From Lactarius indigo (taxonomy: Eukaryota > Basidiomycota > Agaricomycetes > Russulales > Russulaceae): 42,590 nucleotides of DNA. Numbering within the stretch: the stretch's first letter is position 1; each line of letters opens with the position of its first letter. The notes beneath the pieces are model-generated. The model did no database searches. It was given only the letters and a program-made list of their open reading frames with translations, and had not been told where the DNA came from. Both the position numbers and the translations under genes were made by a program. The stretch is from the NCBI GenBank assembly GCA_025766275.1, contig JAFKAC010000258.1:1-42590 (forward strand), read 5' to 3'. Shown here one piece after another: positions 22,951 through 33,287 of this stretch.

Positions 22951-23387
22951 GTCTGCGGAGGTACTGTAGGAGATGTGTGGTTCGTGCCAAAAATGATTGA
23001 CGTCCGGTACCGACGCCCCAGAATAAAGGTTTTAGTCTAAAACACTCTCGTGCACTTGTTCTCAGTGCCTGGCGTACCGCTGACCTGGATTAATTCCCCT
23101 GACATGTCTCTAAACGGTCCGACGTTACGGATTCTCGTCTTCATAACATCCTTTTCCAGGTCTTAGACATGATCACGATCGGGTTTCTCTCAACAGTCAT
23201 ACAGAAACGGCCCAGACTGCCCCCCCAAAAAGCCCTTGTATTGAGCGACCGGCGATACGAACGCCGGTCCATTCAATCAAGTCAGGGTCATAAAACAAAG
23301 GTGATGTAAGGGAGCTATAGAGATGACAAGTTTTTGTTGGGCCGAGGTGATGGACGGGCCCTGAGACTGGATTTACTATATTCTGCC
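22951..23387. other. Convergent 3' intergenic region
   Basis: 437 bp between the stop codons of the PH-domain gene (+) and uS12m (-). Both genes end here, so it should hold two polyadenylation regions (AATAAA at 23021-23026 on the plus strand). No coding sequence seen. Confidence 0.5.
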
Positions 23388-24006
23388 TCATGACTTCGGT
23401 TTCTTAGCTGGGACCGATGTTTGAGACTATTCACTGGGTAGACGAACGGATACTCACCTCCGTACCGGCTTCTCGCCGTGGCCCTGCCCGCAACTCCTCC
23501 GAGGTCTGAAGCACCACGGACAAGTTTGTAGCTGTGACCATTGATTATCAGTGACGGAGCTGATCCCTGGAGGATCGGGCAGCCCACCGGACACCAGGGA
23601 GATCCTGTGCACGGCCTCCCCTGACCAGTACCACACTATGTTCCTGTAAGTTATGTCCCTCTCCTGGGATGTACGCTTGCAGAACCTTCCCTGACGTGAG
23701 CCTCACACGGGCGACCTTGCGCTTCGCAGAGTTTGGTTTCTTGGGTTTCGCGGTGAACACCTGCATCACGATGCCTTTCCGCTGGGGATTGACATCCAGG
23801 AGGGGCGCTTTTGATAAGGTTTTGCGCTGCGGACGTTTGCGGCGCATCGCTTGGTTGAGCGTTCTGAATGCTGGCGCGGTCGAATGGAACGTGTTAACGA
23901 ATGTACTAGGCGCGGAAAACGCCTGGAAAACGGATGCTGTTGAGTGGGTGGTGAAAGGCGTCCATGATAGAGAGGGTCGGGTGATGGCTCTAAGAAGGGA
24001 GAGCAT
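23388..24006 (-). CDS. MRPS12: Mitochondrial small-subunit ribosomal protein uS12m
   Basis: Decoding-centre protein of the mitochondrial ribosome. Three exons from the start at 24006: 24006-23588, 23531-23458, 23407-23388; 170 residues. The first 65 or so residues are a Ser/Thr/Arg/Phe presequence. The mature part begins [10 protein letters not shown] and contains the invariant uS12 loops [20 protein letters not shown] and [17 protein letters not shown], then [10 protein letters not shown] and a KKPKS C-terminus. The conserved Lys in KPKKPNS, next to the decoding site, is present. Both introns (56 and 50 bp) interrupt conserved sequence cleanly. The neighbour NSE2 starts 153 bp away on the other strand. 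Confidence 0.95.
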
Positions 24007-24159
24007 GCTCGTCACCGTGTTCGTCGCGTGTGTGGTGACCGTGACTCGGAGTTGCCGTTCAGCTCGCGCGTCGGAGTTTGCCGAAATTTCAATACGCGAC
24101 GCGACGCGGGCCCTCCTCCACTCAATTACGCGCTCGTCAGCGACGAACCCTTTTCTACT
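24007..24159. promoter_or_regulatory. Bidirectional promoter of uS12m and NSE2
   Basis: Only 153 bp separate the two start codons. The region is GC-rich with CGCG-containing words (for example CGCGTGTG, CGCGCGTCGG, CGACGCGACGCGG) and no TATA box, as expected for housekeeping genes. MluI-like or other CGCG elements could link NSE2 to the cell cycle, but this is inference. Confidence 0.45.
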
Positions 24160-25469
24160 ATGCCACGCTACAGAAGACGCGCCGTTGAGGCCATGTCTGA
24201 CCATATCGAGGAAGATGATGATGCTACACAAAATCAGGAGGTCGACGCGGTCGACGCTGACGAAGATGAGGATCAACAACCCCGCCGCCCTCGAAGAACA
24301 CAGAGCCGCGTGATGCGAGACGCGAGAGGAGCACCGCGTGAAACTCCAGTCCCTGAACGCGACGAACCCGATGACGTGCAAGACGCGGCGGGCGTGTTTG
24401 ACGAGGACGCGTTCGGGAATAAGCCGTTGAGCCGGAACGACGGGCAGAGACTGCATGGAATGGCCGCTGATTGGAATATGATCAGGAAGAACTTGAAGGA
24501 GAACGCGTTTTCTCTCCTGACCGAGGTTTCCACCGCAGTCGCAGAGTATGCTGACGAAGGCACCGCCGAAAAGGTAATCTTGTTTGAACCTTTCCCCCGT
24601 GTGTGCTTGATGGAACCTTACTCGTATTCAGGAATTGGATAGATTGGATGGTTTTATGAGAGAACTCATCGATATCGACACGGAAATTCGGTCACATGAA
24701 CAGACCTTGAAAGACTTGCACCAACAGGTTGTCACAGGAGAGGAGATCGTGAGTGGCCCCCATGCATTCTCGTTCCATTGACATGCTCAACCTCGTCAGA
24801 GTGATGTACTGGAGCGTTATCAAGTACAAGTTCAGGAAAAGCTAGATGCGCACAATATGAAAACAAGTAGGCAAAAGTATGCGAAGAGCGAGGCGTATGC
24901 TGCATTCAGGCAGTCAATCTATGTTGGTCATGATCCCTTCAGCCCGGCATTCGCGTTTCTAATGCACACATCCTAGGAAGTACAGCATCCAAACGAGGCA
25001 ATGCCGCCTGTTGTGGAGTTCTTGCCTCGAGGTTTGTCGGCGCACTTTGGTATTTGGTTGTATCGGTGGCTGACCTCGTGGATCAGAGGAAGGAGACCAC
25101 AGCGACGATGACGAAGACGATATTCAAGTGGGCGGTGTGCTCCAGGACATCAATTGTCCGATAACATTGATCCCACTTGTGGATCCTCAAACCTCGTGGG
25201 ATCACCTTGTTATGCCGTCAATGATCTGGTCGCTAAACATTTTTCCCTCTAGGAGCATCTGTCAGCACTCGTTCTCAGCCCAAGCTATTCGACAAATGCT
25301 CGGCCCCAATCGATTTACGAAGAAGAAGTGTCCCGCGTCTGGCTGTAATCAAATGATTTGCCTCAATGATCTCGAGCCGAATAAAGAGTTGGAACGCAAA
25401 GTGAAGGCCTACCAACGCCGGGCACAACGGAGAGAGGAAGATCAGGATGCTGAGGAGATAGTAGAATGA
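24160..25469 (+). CDS. NSE2: E3 SUMO-protein ligase NSE2/MMS21 (SMC5/6 complex)
   Basis: SP-RING SUMO ligase that docks on Smc5 and works in DNA repair and chromosome segregation in the nucleus. Six exons: 24160-24573, 24632-24748, 24800-24922, 24977-25031, 25087-25195, 25253-25469; 344 residues, all phases consistent. The N-terminal third is acidic and Arg-rich (a likely disordered nuclear segment). The middle is helical ([34 protein letters not shown]), matching the Smc5-binding coiled coil. The SP-RING follows: [42 protein letters not shown], showing the C...C-x-H...C-x4-C zinc pattern, then [12 protein letters not shown]. The donor at 25195 lies inside the RING, and splicing restores the Cys-x-His. 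The N-terminal domain is shorter in yeast; the acidic extension is unusual. Confidence 0.92.
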
Positions 25470-25672
25470 ACTGCATTTAGATCGAGGGATGGCCCATCGA
25501 TGGCTATCTCACTTGAGCGGTGCAGTATTGGCACCGCCACCAAGCTCCTCTAGGGCTTACAATCGCTTCGTCGTTCGTCTTCCTGTGCTCCACTTTCGCT
25601 GCCTCCCCACGCGACTACCTCACCTCTTGATCGCGGCGTTCTTCTGCCTGCGCCTTGTCTTGTGATTTGGCC

Positions 25673-25910
25673 ATGGCTGTGTCTACTTTACACGATTGGC
25701 TTCCCCAGACCCCCGAAACACCCCCAGAACATTCTCCCCTTGATAGCAAAGATCATAACGCCTGCCACTATCTCACGCTGTCTGGGAGGGAACAATTTTA
25801 CCACGTAAGTCCGGATGTCAATCAGTGACATTAAAGCCTCTCTTCTGGCGCTGGTCCGAAAGGCTAGCCTCGTATTAACAGCGCAGATGCTCGACCACCC
25901 CGCGAGATAA
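25673..25910 (+). CDS. Possible small two-exon gene of unknown function
   Basis: An ATG at 25673 opens a frame starting MAVSTLHDWLPQTPETPPEH and reaching a good donor (CAC/GTAAGT) at 25804. An acceptor at 25862 and a second exon to a stop at 25908-25910 would give about 59 residues; without splicing the frame ends at 25828 after 51 codons. The Pro-rich N-terminus and a strong donor are the only support. It could equally be the relic of a longer gene. Confidence 0.22.
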
Positions 25911-26743
25911 ACATCATTCCATGAGGCACCGGTTCGCTTATCGAGCTAACCCGGAGGAGCTGTGTATCTACGCGGCCCCAAACACTCATTAAATTAATTC
26001 CTCCGTGCCTGCCACAGATTCGGAAATGTTGGCCTACTGTGGTGTTTAGTTCTACTTTTATTTCCTGCGTTGGTCGGCTCCCTACACGTTGTGATGGATA
26101 ACACTTTGCATTCTGTGCACAGAGCGATGACCTTCCCAAAACCTGAGCTAGCGCTCTAGTCTAACCCGGAGGCCTGATGCCCGCCAAGTTCCTGACCTTT
26201 CTCGAATGCCGTGACATTTACGTTCATATGCGGTTACCATTTTTGGCGTAAATTTCCGGTCCCGACTAAGGCAATGCCAGAAGTTTCGTACGTGGGTTCA
26301 TCACGGATGGCAGGGAAAATGCTGCGCTTATTGGGCGTGAGGTTAACAGCATCGACAACATGTAGCATGCGTGGTGAATGCTGGATGGCCCTGAGACCTT
26401 ATGCTATCCAGGCACCCCCCCCCGTTGGGCCCAAATTGATGATCATCGTCAGCTGTTTGGGGGGGGATAATGAGATACACAGGAACGTCAACAATGAATG
26501 GCCTGGCTGTCGCCGCAAACTCTTGCCTGTCAGTGGTCATTTGCATGTTGTATGTGTAATGCGCCACAGGCCAGGGCAAACTTTTTGATGAGAACGGGGC
26601 GTGCGCGCCAACCGAGCCTGCCTAATTGTCACGGTCCCCTTTCCTTATGGTATCTCCGCTTCGAGTATATATAGCGTTTGTTTCTCTTCTCCAATTTCAA
26701 TCGCCAACGCGCCTCCCGATTTCATTCTACAACCCAGACCCCG
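25911..26743. other. Intergenic region upstream of the Zn2Cys6 gene
   Basis: No supportable gene. Frames 26211-26588 (+) and 26343-26579 (-) have no domain and contain C9/G8 homopolymers (about 26409-26418 and 26459-26466). The last 80 bp form the transcription factor promoter. Confidence 0.45.
26666..26673 (+). promoter_or_regulatory. TATA box of the Zn2Cys6 gene
   Basis: TATATATA, about 75 bp upstream of the ATG at 26744, followed by a CT-rich TTCTCTTCTCC tract and no intervening ATG. Confidence 0.5.
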
Positions 26744-29625
26744 ATGAAACGTGGTAGCTACGCCCGCCGTGCTTGCAACCACTGCAGGAGGAGGTACGCC
26801 ATACTGTAATAGTGGGTCGATATTGTCATCGATGCTGAATACCTATCGACAGGAAATCGAAGTGCGATGGCTGCGAGCCAGTCTGCGCGTCCTGCAGAAC
26901 TTCTGGACATGAGGTACGCATACGTGTTTATGGCACTATGGACGATGTACTGATTTACTGGGATAGTGTTCTTGGGGCCCTGAGAGTGCGAAGAAGCCTA
27001 CCACTAAGCAATACGTCGATTCGTTGAAGAAGATGAACCGACAACTGGACCGCCGAGTCAAAATTCTCGAGCAACAACTCGCACACTGTACACGTCGACC
27101 AGTTGAACAGGTAGCTCAGGACGCTATCAGCCTAGCCTTGAGGATCCCAGATCAGGGTTCGCCCTCGTCATATGGTGGGCAACCATCACCGGGGTCTACC
27201 CATTCAGAGCCGGTGTTCCCGAAGACAGAGGAGCAAGACGACATTGACCAAATTATTGCCCCTACGCGACACCTTCACGTACGCAATTTTCTTCCATACT
27301 CGCTTTGGCATGACAATCCTGAACCCTGTTCCCTGTAGCTTGGCAATGATGGACTCCAGCTGTATGGTCCAACCTCTATTTTTAGGCTTGCGCCGTCCAC
27401 ACCGGAGCGCCCCAATTTCCCTGAGGAAGTTGTGAATGGCTATGCAGACGCATATCGGTCACTTTATCAAGAGAACATACTTTTTAATTCGGAGATCGAT
27501 TGGGCCCGTCATCTCCCTCAGGTTCCACTCACACTTTTGGAACATGATCGGTGCGTGCTTTGTACGGCCGCCTCATTTTTCAATATGAACTTTTCACATG
27601 AACAGTCTTCTTGGCCTTCTCTTTCGCTTTTTCACATCATGGGGGCTTCGTGTTATCCCCAAACTGTTCCAACGTGATATGCACCGCTGCCTGAGCTTGC
27701 CGAGTTCGCTCCCACCTCTCAACACTGCGCATTACTCTCCCATGCTCCACAATGCCCTTTTGGCTGTTGCGACTGCGTTCTCAGATGATCCAGCAATCAG
27801 AGACCGCGCTACTCGGAGGCTATTTGCCGACAAGGCCAAATCGTATCTCGAGGACGAATGCGAACGCCCAAAGCTGAGCGCTATGACGGCGTTATCCATC
27901 TTAGCAAATTATCATTCGTCTGAAAATCATGCCACTCTTGGTTACATTTACTTTGGTAGGCCTGTCTCGGCATGACATAAATCTTCTGCTTCTAATTCGG
28001 GTGCTATTCTCCACAGGGATTTGCGCGCGGATGTCCCAAGCACGTGAGTTTCCCCGAAGCTTGGAAATTAATATCGCTTGCTTATCATGGGGTAGTCGGC
28101 TTAGGCATCGATTGTTCCCCATGGGTGGAAACAGGCCTCATCACCCACGCTGGAATGATGGACCGCAACTGGGCCCTTTGGACTACTTTCTGTCAGGTAC
28201 GTCGGTTGAACTGCGCGCATCCGGCTGTTATTGATGCCGTCTTCAGGATACTACTTGGTCCCTCTACGTAGGACGCGACTTCTGTACAGCTTCTTCCGTG
28301 GACCCCGACACTATCCCTGTGCCGTTCGTCTCACCAGAACTGGATCAGTTTTTGGGTAGCTGGCCCAACGGTAAAAAAGTACCTCCGGATCACATCTCCG
28401 GCACGTTTTCTGCGACGTGCTCTCTCATGCAGATTGCCAGAGATATTGCGGACGTCGTGTAAGCCAGGTGTCATATTACCTCTGGATTCTGAAGTTCTGA
28501 TCGGCTCATAAAGAAGCAACTTTTCTCGGCTTGGGGACCGTTATGAAGCGAATGAATTCCGCATAGCACAAATGGAGTAAGCAATACAACATGACCTTGG
28601 GACTATTCAATCGATTACTGACGAACTATGAAGCCTTAAACTTAGCACTTGGAAGAACGACCTTCCCTCTGAAATCGATTTCGTCAAGTCGAACCCATGC
28701 ACTCCACAGCCTCACCAGCTTATGCTACACATGACGTACCACTGGTTGACAATACTCCTCCACCGCCCCTTCTATCGTCGCAGGAGGAGTTGCGAAGACC
28801 TCAACGACTACACGGACCATATAAGGGTGCGCTTTCTCTCCAATCCTACTTGGTCGTCGCTGACGACTCGGAAAACTGTAGCCCTGCAACAGAGCCGCTG
28901 CCGAGATTATGGAACTGGCGCAAATCTGGCGTGCACATTTCAAGTTGCGTTGCGTCCCCATTACCATGATCCAGGTGATCTCTGCCGCGGCCACCATCTT
29001 CGTCGTCGCGGCTGTTCAAGCCGTTTCTGGCCCGCGCGTTGCTCACGGCGCTCTGGAGTCGGCAGAAAAAAACGCAGAGACAGCGATCGAGTACCTACGG
29101 GAAATCGGGGAGTCGTTCGCTAGTGCCACCAGCATCGCCGAAATATTGCAACACCTTCTGCAACAGCAAGTCCAGACGCGCAAGACGCGCCGATCACCCG
29201 GAGCATCATCACTCAGCGCCCCGATGGTCCCTTGGCAGCACCCCAGTTCACCATCCGCCCACGACATGCGTGGGAATATGGACTCCACTTTCTCGTGGCT
29301 AGAACCCGCCAGCGCTCCCATTGACAGCGTCCATACCACTTTCTCTGACTCGCAGGCGATGGCCGGATATCCCAGTTGCCAGTATTCATCTTTGGCTGGG
29401 GCCTTGTCACCCGGAGCTCCAATCGGCTATTTTGGAGACGGTCTGGGAGAATCCCCATGCCTTCCGGCTGGGGGACCCTTCTCCGGGATGAATATTGGAG
29501 GCATTCTTGGTACAGGCCCGGGTTCTATGTTCCCGACTGAACCGTTGATGATGTTCGGATCGTCTCAAGAAGTGTTTAATCCATCATACCTTGGAACACC
29601 CAACCTCTATCCCTCCCCGCATTGA
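26744..29625 (+). CDS. Zn2Cys6 fungal-specific transcription factor
   Basis: DNA-binding regulator with an N-terminal binuclear zinc cluster and a middle Fungal_trans domain. Eleven exons: 26744-26793, 26853-26913, 26967-27278, 27339-27550, 27606-27955, 28017-28043 (27 nt), 28096-28196, 28247-28458, 28514-28576, 28646-28826, 28882-29625; 770 residues in one frame. The zinc cluster is CNHCRRRKSKCDGCEPVCASC... split over three exons (spacing 2-6-6-2-6), with an extra Cys in the DGCEP loop. A coiled-coil dimerisation segment follows (SLKKMNRQLDRRVKILEQQL). The Fungal_trans region includes HYSPMLHNALLAVATAFSDD, ARMSQALGLGIDCSPWV and TTWSLYVGRD. The C-terminal 200 residues are Ser/Pro/Gly-rich (possible activation domain). 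A XlnR/other C6 subfamily role cannot be told. It does not adjoin an obvious metabolic cluster. Confidence 0.9.
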
Positions 29626-30475
29626 TACCCTCCGTCGGTTCTACTCGGAACATGTTCTAATCTATTCTCCGTCTCGCTTCGTCTTATCTCGCTCTCGCAT
29701 ACACGTTCTCAAGCACTTGTCATTTTACAACATCATACAATCGGGCAAACCTATTTCACTGGGAATTTTACTGTAGAGAGGATCCATGCTAGTGTTCTAT
29801 TACCGTACTACCGTGTTGTCACCTATAATCTGTATACCATCCATCGATACTGTCCTTTCCCCGTCTTTCACACTAGAATTCCCACTCAACTCTGCTTTAT
29901 TGCTATCAAATTATTTATGCCGTCGTATATACAGTACTATTTCCTCAACATGTTATAATCTAATTCTACAAAAAAAAAAAAATTATATCTTGCTGTGTCG
30001 CGAAATAGCTGCCTGTCCCGACCTATTTTTCTGGAAGGTGGAGACCCTACTCAGTGCGCTGCAAGGGTCCAAACGCCCTCCCTTGCGCCCGCCGCCGAAT
30101 TAACTCAAAGTGATGCGCCACATGTGAACAATATAAAAATTCGGATGTCCCCCCAAGTTGCAGACGATCTATCCGTGTCACTCAAATAAAGGGACCTGCA
30201 ATTTAGTGATCGCGAATGAAGAGTACGAGCATAATGGAATTTGAGTCAGGCTAACTGAACTGGAGCATTCCTCTTGGCACTCATTTCCTGTCTGTTAGAT
30301 TGATTGATTGATATATATGGTAACTTGAAGTAAAGTAAGTTACAGACTTACCATACACGAATCCGAGTCACGGTGTGGTCACATCCAGTCACATCCAGGT
30401 CACTTGGGATGTGAGATCGAGATCGCAGGACTTTGTCGCGCCGTCACGTCGACAAGGCTCGTCCAACTTTCCCCC
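29626..30475. other. Intergenic region between the Zn2Cys6 gene and uL29m
   Basis: 850 bp, AT-rich, with an A13 run near 29970-29982 and a short TTGA/TGAT repeat running into ATATATATGG at about 30300-30320. Frames here are short and without domains. The last 100 bp, with a repeated GGTCACATCCAGTCACATCC, form the uL29m upstream region. Confidence 0.45.
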
Positions 30476-31241
30476 ATGTTATCCCCCCTTCGTTCGTACG
30501 CCTCGAATGCCGCTCGTTTACTCAGACATACTCGGAGGTATAGCACTCCCATAGATGCCACTCCCAAAATAGGCGAGGCATTGGATGCACATGGCGCGCT
30601 TCGCCCCCATCTCAACATCCCTGTGAACCCAAACCACGGTCTCTACGCCTTCTTCCGGAGAAGAGAGAAAGACGGGAAAGTGATTCACGATCCTTTAGAA
30701 GACCATTCCGGAACGCAGGACGTCTTTGGTGAGTAACAACAATATTTGGCAGCCTCGATTGTGACAAACAACTGTCGCAGGTCGAGCCTGGAGTGCAGCA
30801 GAGCTCCGAAGAAAAAGCTTCAGAGACCTCCACACGTTGTGGTACGTTCTTGTAAGAGAGCGGAATCTCATAGCGACACAAATGGAGGGTTATCGGCGCT
30901 CCTCCATCTCTCCTGGTGTCGTGCGGAACGTTCACAAGCGGGATTACCAAGTACGTTCCATCATGCCACTTTTCGTGGTAACCTTTGGACCTATTTCACC
31001 TGTTTCTTCTTAGTGTCGTAAAAGTATGGCGCGAATTAAATACGTGATCAATGAACGAAGACTCGCGTATGAGGGCGCAATCAAAATTCACGCGGAGAAG
31101 TTGGAACAAGCTAAGAAAGAACAGAAGGCGGTTGATGCGGACGCCATTTCTCAGGAGCGTGAGGTGCCAAAGGTCCCGCCACCGGTGTCGGAAACAGCCC
31201 AAGCCGTGGTAGACAGCCTTCTGCAGCGCTCGACCACGTAG
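30476..31241 (+). CDS. MRPL4: Mitochondrial large-subunit ribosomal protein uL29m (MRP-L47/MRPL4 family)
   Basis: Protein at the polypeptide exit side of the mitochondrial ribosome. Three exons: 30476-30728, 30781-30950, 31014-31241; 216 residues. A presequence rich in Arg, Ser and Leu (about 1-25) precedes [20 protein letters not shown]. The family core is [20 protein letters not shown] followed by [14 protein letters not shown], continuing into a basic helical tail ([19 protein letters not shown]). The length is near that of fungal MRPL4 proteins. The start at 30476 is preferred over an upstream in-frame frame beginning at 30404 because it gives the typical presequence. The NDUFAF6-like gene follows on the same strand about 600 bp downstream. 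Confidence 0.93.
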
Positions 31242-31836
31242 GTTTATGAGCCCTCCATTCGATGTATTCGGGTATATTGGCTTGCTATAGACTATAGTTT
31301 CATTATACCGGTTAAAGGTGACATGAGGGCCACATGTGTAACATGGAAACAAACCCATCAAGCGTGCCGCTCTCGTTCCCGCCAATCACGCATCTCCTGT
31401 GATACCCAACAATCTGTCACTGAAGGACTTTCGTATGTTTCCAACTGCCTTTGCCCTCGTCGTATGAGGTGCTCAACCGTGCTCACGCTCCTAGGCGACA
31501 CGGCTACTGCTTGCGTCTTGAAACTGTGACGGACGAAGAGGCGGAATTTGTCTCTCGTTGATAGCGGTTTCGTTCGAACCATCCTCAGTGCTCTGCATAA
31601 TCACCGACCGTTGTGGAAATTCGAGGCTGGAAAATACACACCGTCTATAGAGTGCAAAAACCTCTTTCTGTAAACCTGAATATCTAGGGAGCATGTCCTA
31701 CGATAGACAAGAGATGCGAGTGACCAATGTTGGCAGAAGACAGACGGAAGGACGGGCCGATTCAGGAAAACAATACTTCCTCTCTTTTCCGTCTCCATCT
31801 CCTTTTGCACCTCACCACGACGCCGGAGTCTTCTAA
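31242..31836. other. Intergenic region, no gene seen
   Basis: 595 bp between uL29m and the NDUFAF6-like gene. Small frames on both strands (31323-31529, 31601-31861 minus) have no recognisable content. A TATA-like TATAGACTATAG lies at about 31287 near the uL29m 3' flank. Confidence 0.45.
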
Positions 31837-33012
31837 ATGCAGTTAAAATGTATGCGCGCAACTAATCCACGTCGTTTAGCTATTGCAAGCAGAATCTCCA
31901 CTCCAAGACACATTCGAACCGCCAGCACTAGCCAAATTCAAGGAGTTGGCGAACATCATGCATACTGCAGGGATTTCGTTCAAAAACATGATTATGAGGC
32001 ATATCTCGTGTCATACCTTTACCCTGCAGACAAGCGGAAGGGTTATTTTGCTATCAAGGCATTCTATGTGTGTGCAGACAGGTCCCGAGTCGATGACGTG
32101 TCTGATGGTTTCTAAACAGGATGAACTGGCGACAGTCCAAGACAACGTATCGAGTCCTATTATAGGAGAGATGAGGATGCAGTTCTGGAGAGATGCTGTG
32201 AAGTCACTGGCTGTTGTGCGTCACTCATTTGGTGCACCACCTCGCGGGTAATGAACGTCACATAGGGCAGACCCCCACATCACCCTATCGCACTAGCGTT
32301 GCACGACGTTTCGCAGAGTACTAGTCTCCAGTCGTATCACATGAGGAGGATCGTGGACGCTCGAGTATGTGTTTCTCATCACGCACCTCTGGACAGCACT
32401 CACTCTTGTCTCTCTGCCCAGTAGGCACAAGAACTCCAAGGCTCGTCTCACTTGACATTGGACTCCTTGATAGCCCACGCAGAGTCTACGACCGCAACGC
32501 ACTACTATCTCCTTCTCTCTTTGTTGGGTTTGTCCTCAGACACACTGTCGCACGCAGCGTCACATCTTGGCATCGCTCATTGCATTTCGACGCTCCTCCG
32601 GGCTCTCCCATTTCACGCATCGAAAGGTCGGATGGTCATTCCCGCGGAAATAACTGCTAAGCGCGGCGTTAGTCAAGAAGAAGTGTTTCGCAAAGGGCCT
32701 GCTTCTACGGGGATCGACGACGCTGTTTTTGACTTGGCAACAATAGCGAATGACCACATCACGACTGCTCGAGTGATGTTCGGCGACAGTGCTGGGAAGG
32801 TTCCGAGGGTTGCTATGCCCGTCTTCGGTGCCGGGGCAAGTTACTTTTTTTATAGGACGGGGCAGAACTGATCCTCGGCATAGGTACCGATTGCCTCTTT
32901 CTTGGAGAGGCTAGAGGCTGTGAATTTCAACGCTTTCCATCCAACGTTACAAGTAAGACGATGGAACTTGCCATGGCGTGTCTGGCGTAGTTATTACAAA
33001 CGTACCTTTTAG
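31837..33012 (+). CDS. NDUFAF6-like complex I assembly factor (squalene/phytoene synthase fold)
   Basis: Mitochondrial protein of the isoprenoid-synthase-like fold needed to assemble early complex I intermediates. Five exons: 31837-32067, 32120-32215, 32266-32364, 32425-32820, 32884-33012; 316 residues. The N-terminus is an Arg-rich presequence. Family blocks in order: YCRDFVQKHDYEAYLVSYLY, GYFAIKAFYDELATVQDNVS, GEMRMQFWRDAVKSL, GRPPHHPIALALHD, MRRIVDAR, LLLSLLGL, ending VPIASFLERLEAVNF and WNLPWRVWRSYYKRTF. The last donor must be 32821 (after AMP), although the frame stays open to 32871 without it; splicing restores the conserved end. The Asp-rich catalytic motifs of true squalene synthases are absent, as is usual for this group. 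Phytoene/squalene synthase is the alternative label. Confidence 0.88.
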
Positions 33013-33287
33013 TTAAATACCACGCTCTTTGAGCACGTTTACACGCCTTTACGGATTTAGCGAAAAATAAAGTCGTGAGAGGAGTGCCACGTCCTGTGCT
33101 GCATTTCGTTTAGGGACCGCTGGCGCTGGCGGGACTCCTAACCGCCGCGTATAAGTGTTGTTACCCTTGCCACTCACTAACCCTGTCCCCTATAACCGTC
33201 CCAATCCCTACTTCTCACCTCTACACGAGCGACGAGGACACCGTATTGAGCTACCCGACACTGTGAGTTAGCCTAATTTGACTGAAT

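Noticed and set aside
23669..24313. 214-codon plus-strand frame
   Set aside because: It is the antisense shadow of uS12m running into the NSE2 first exon; both real genes are clear.
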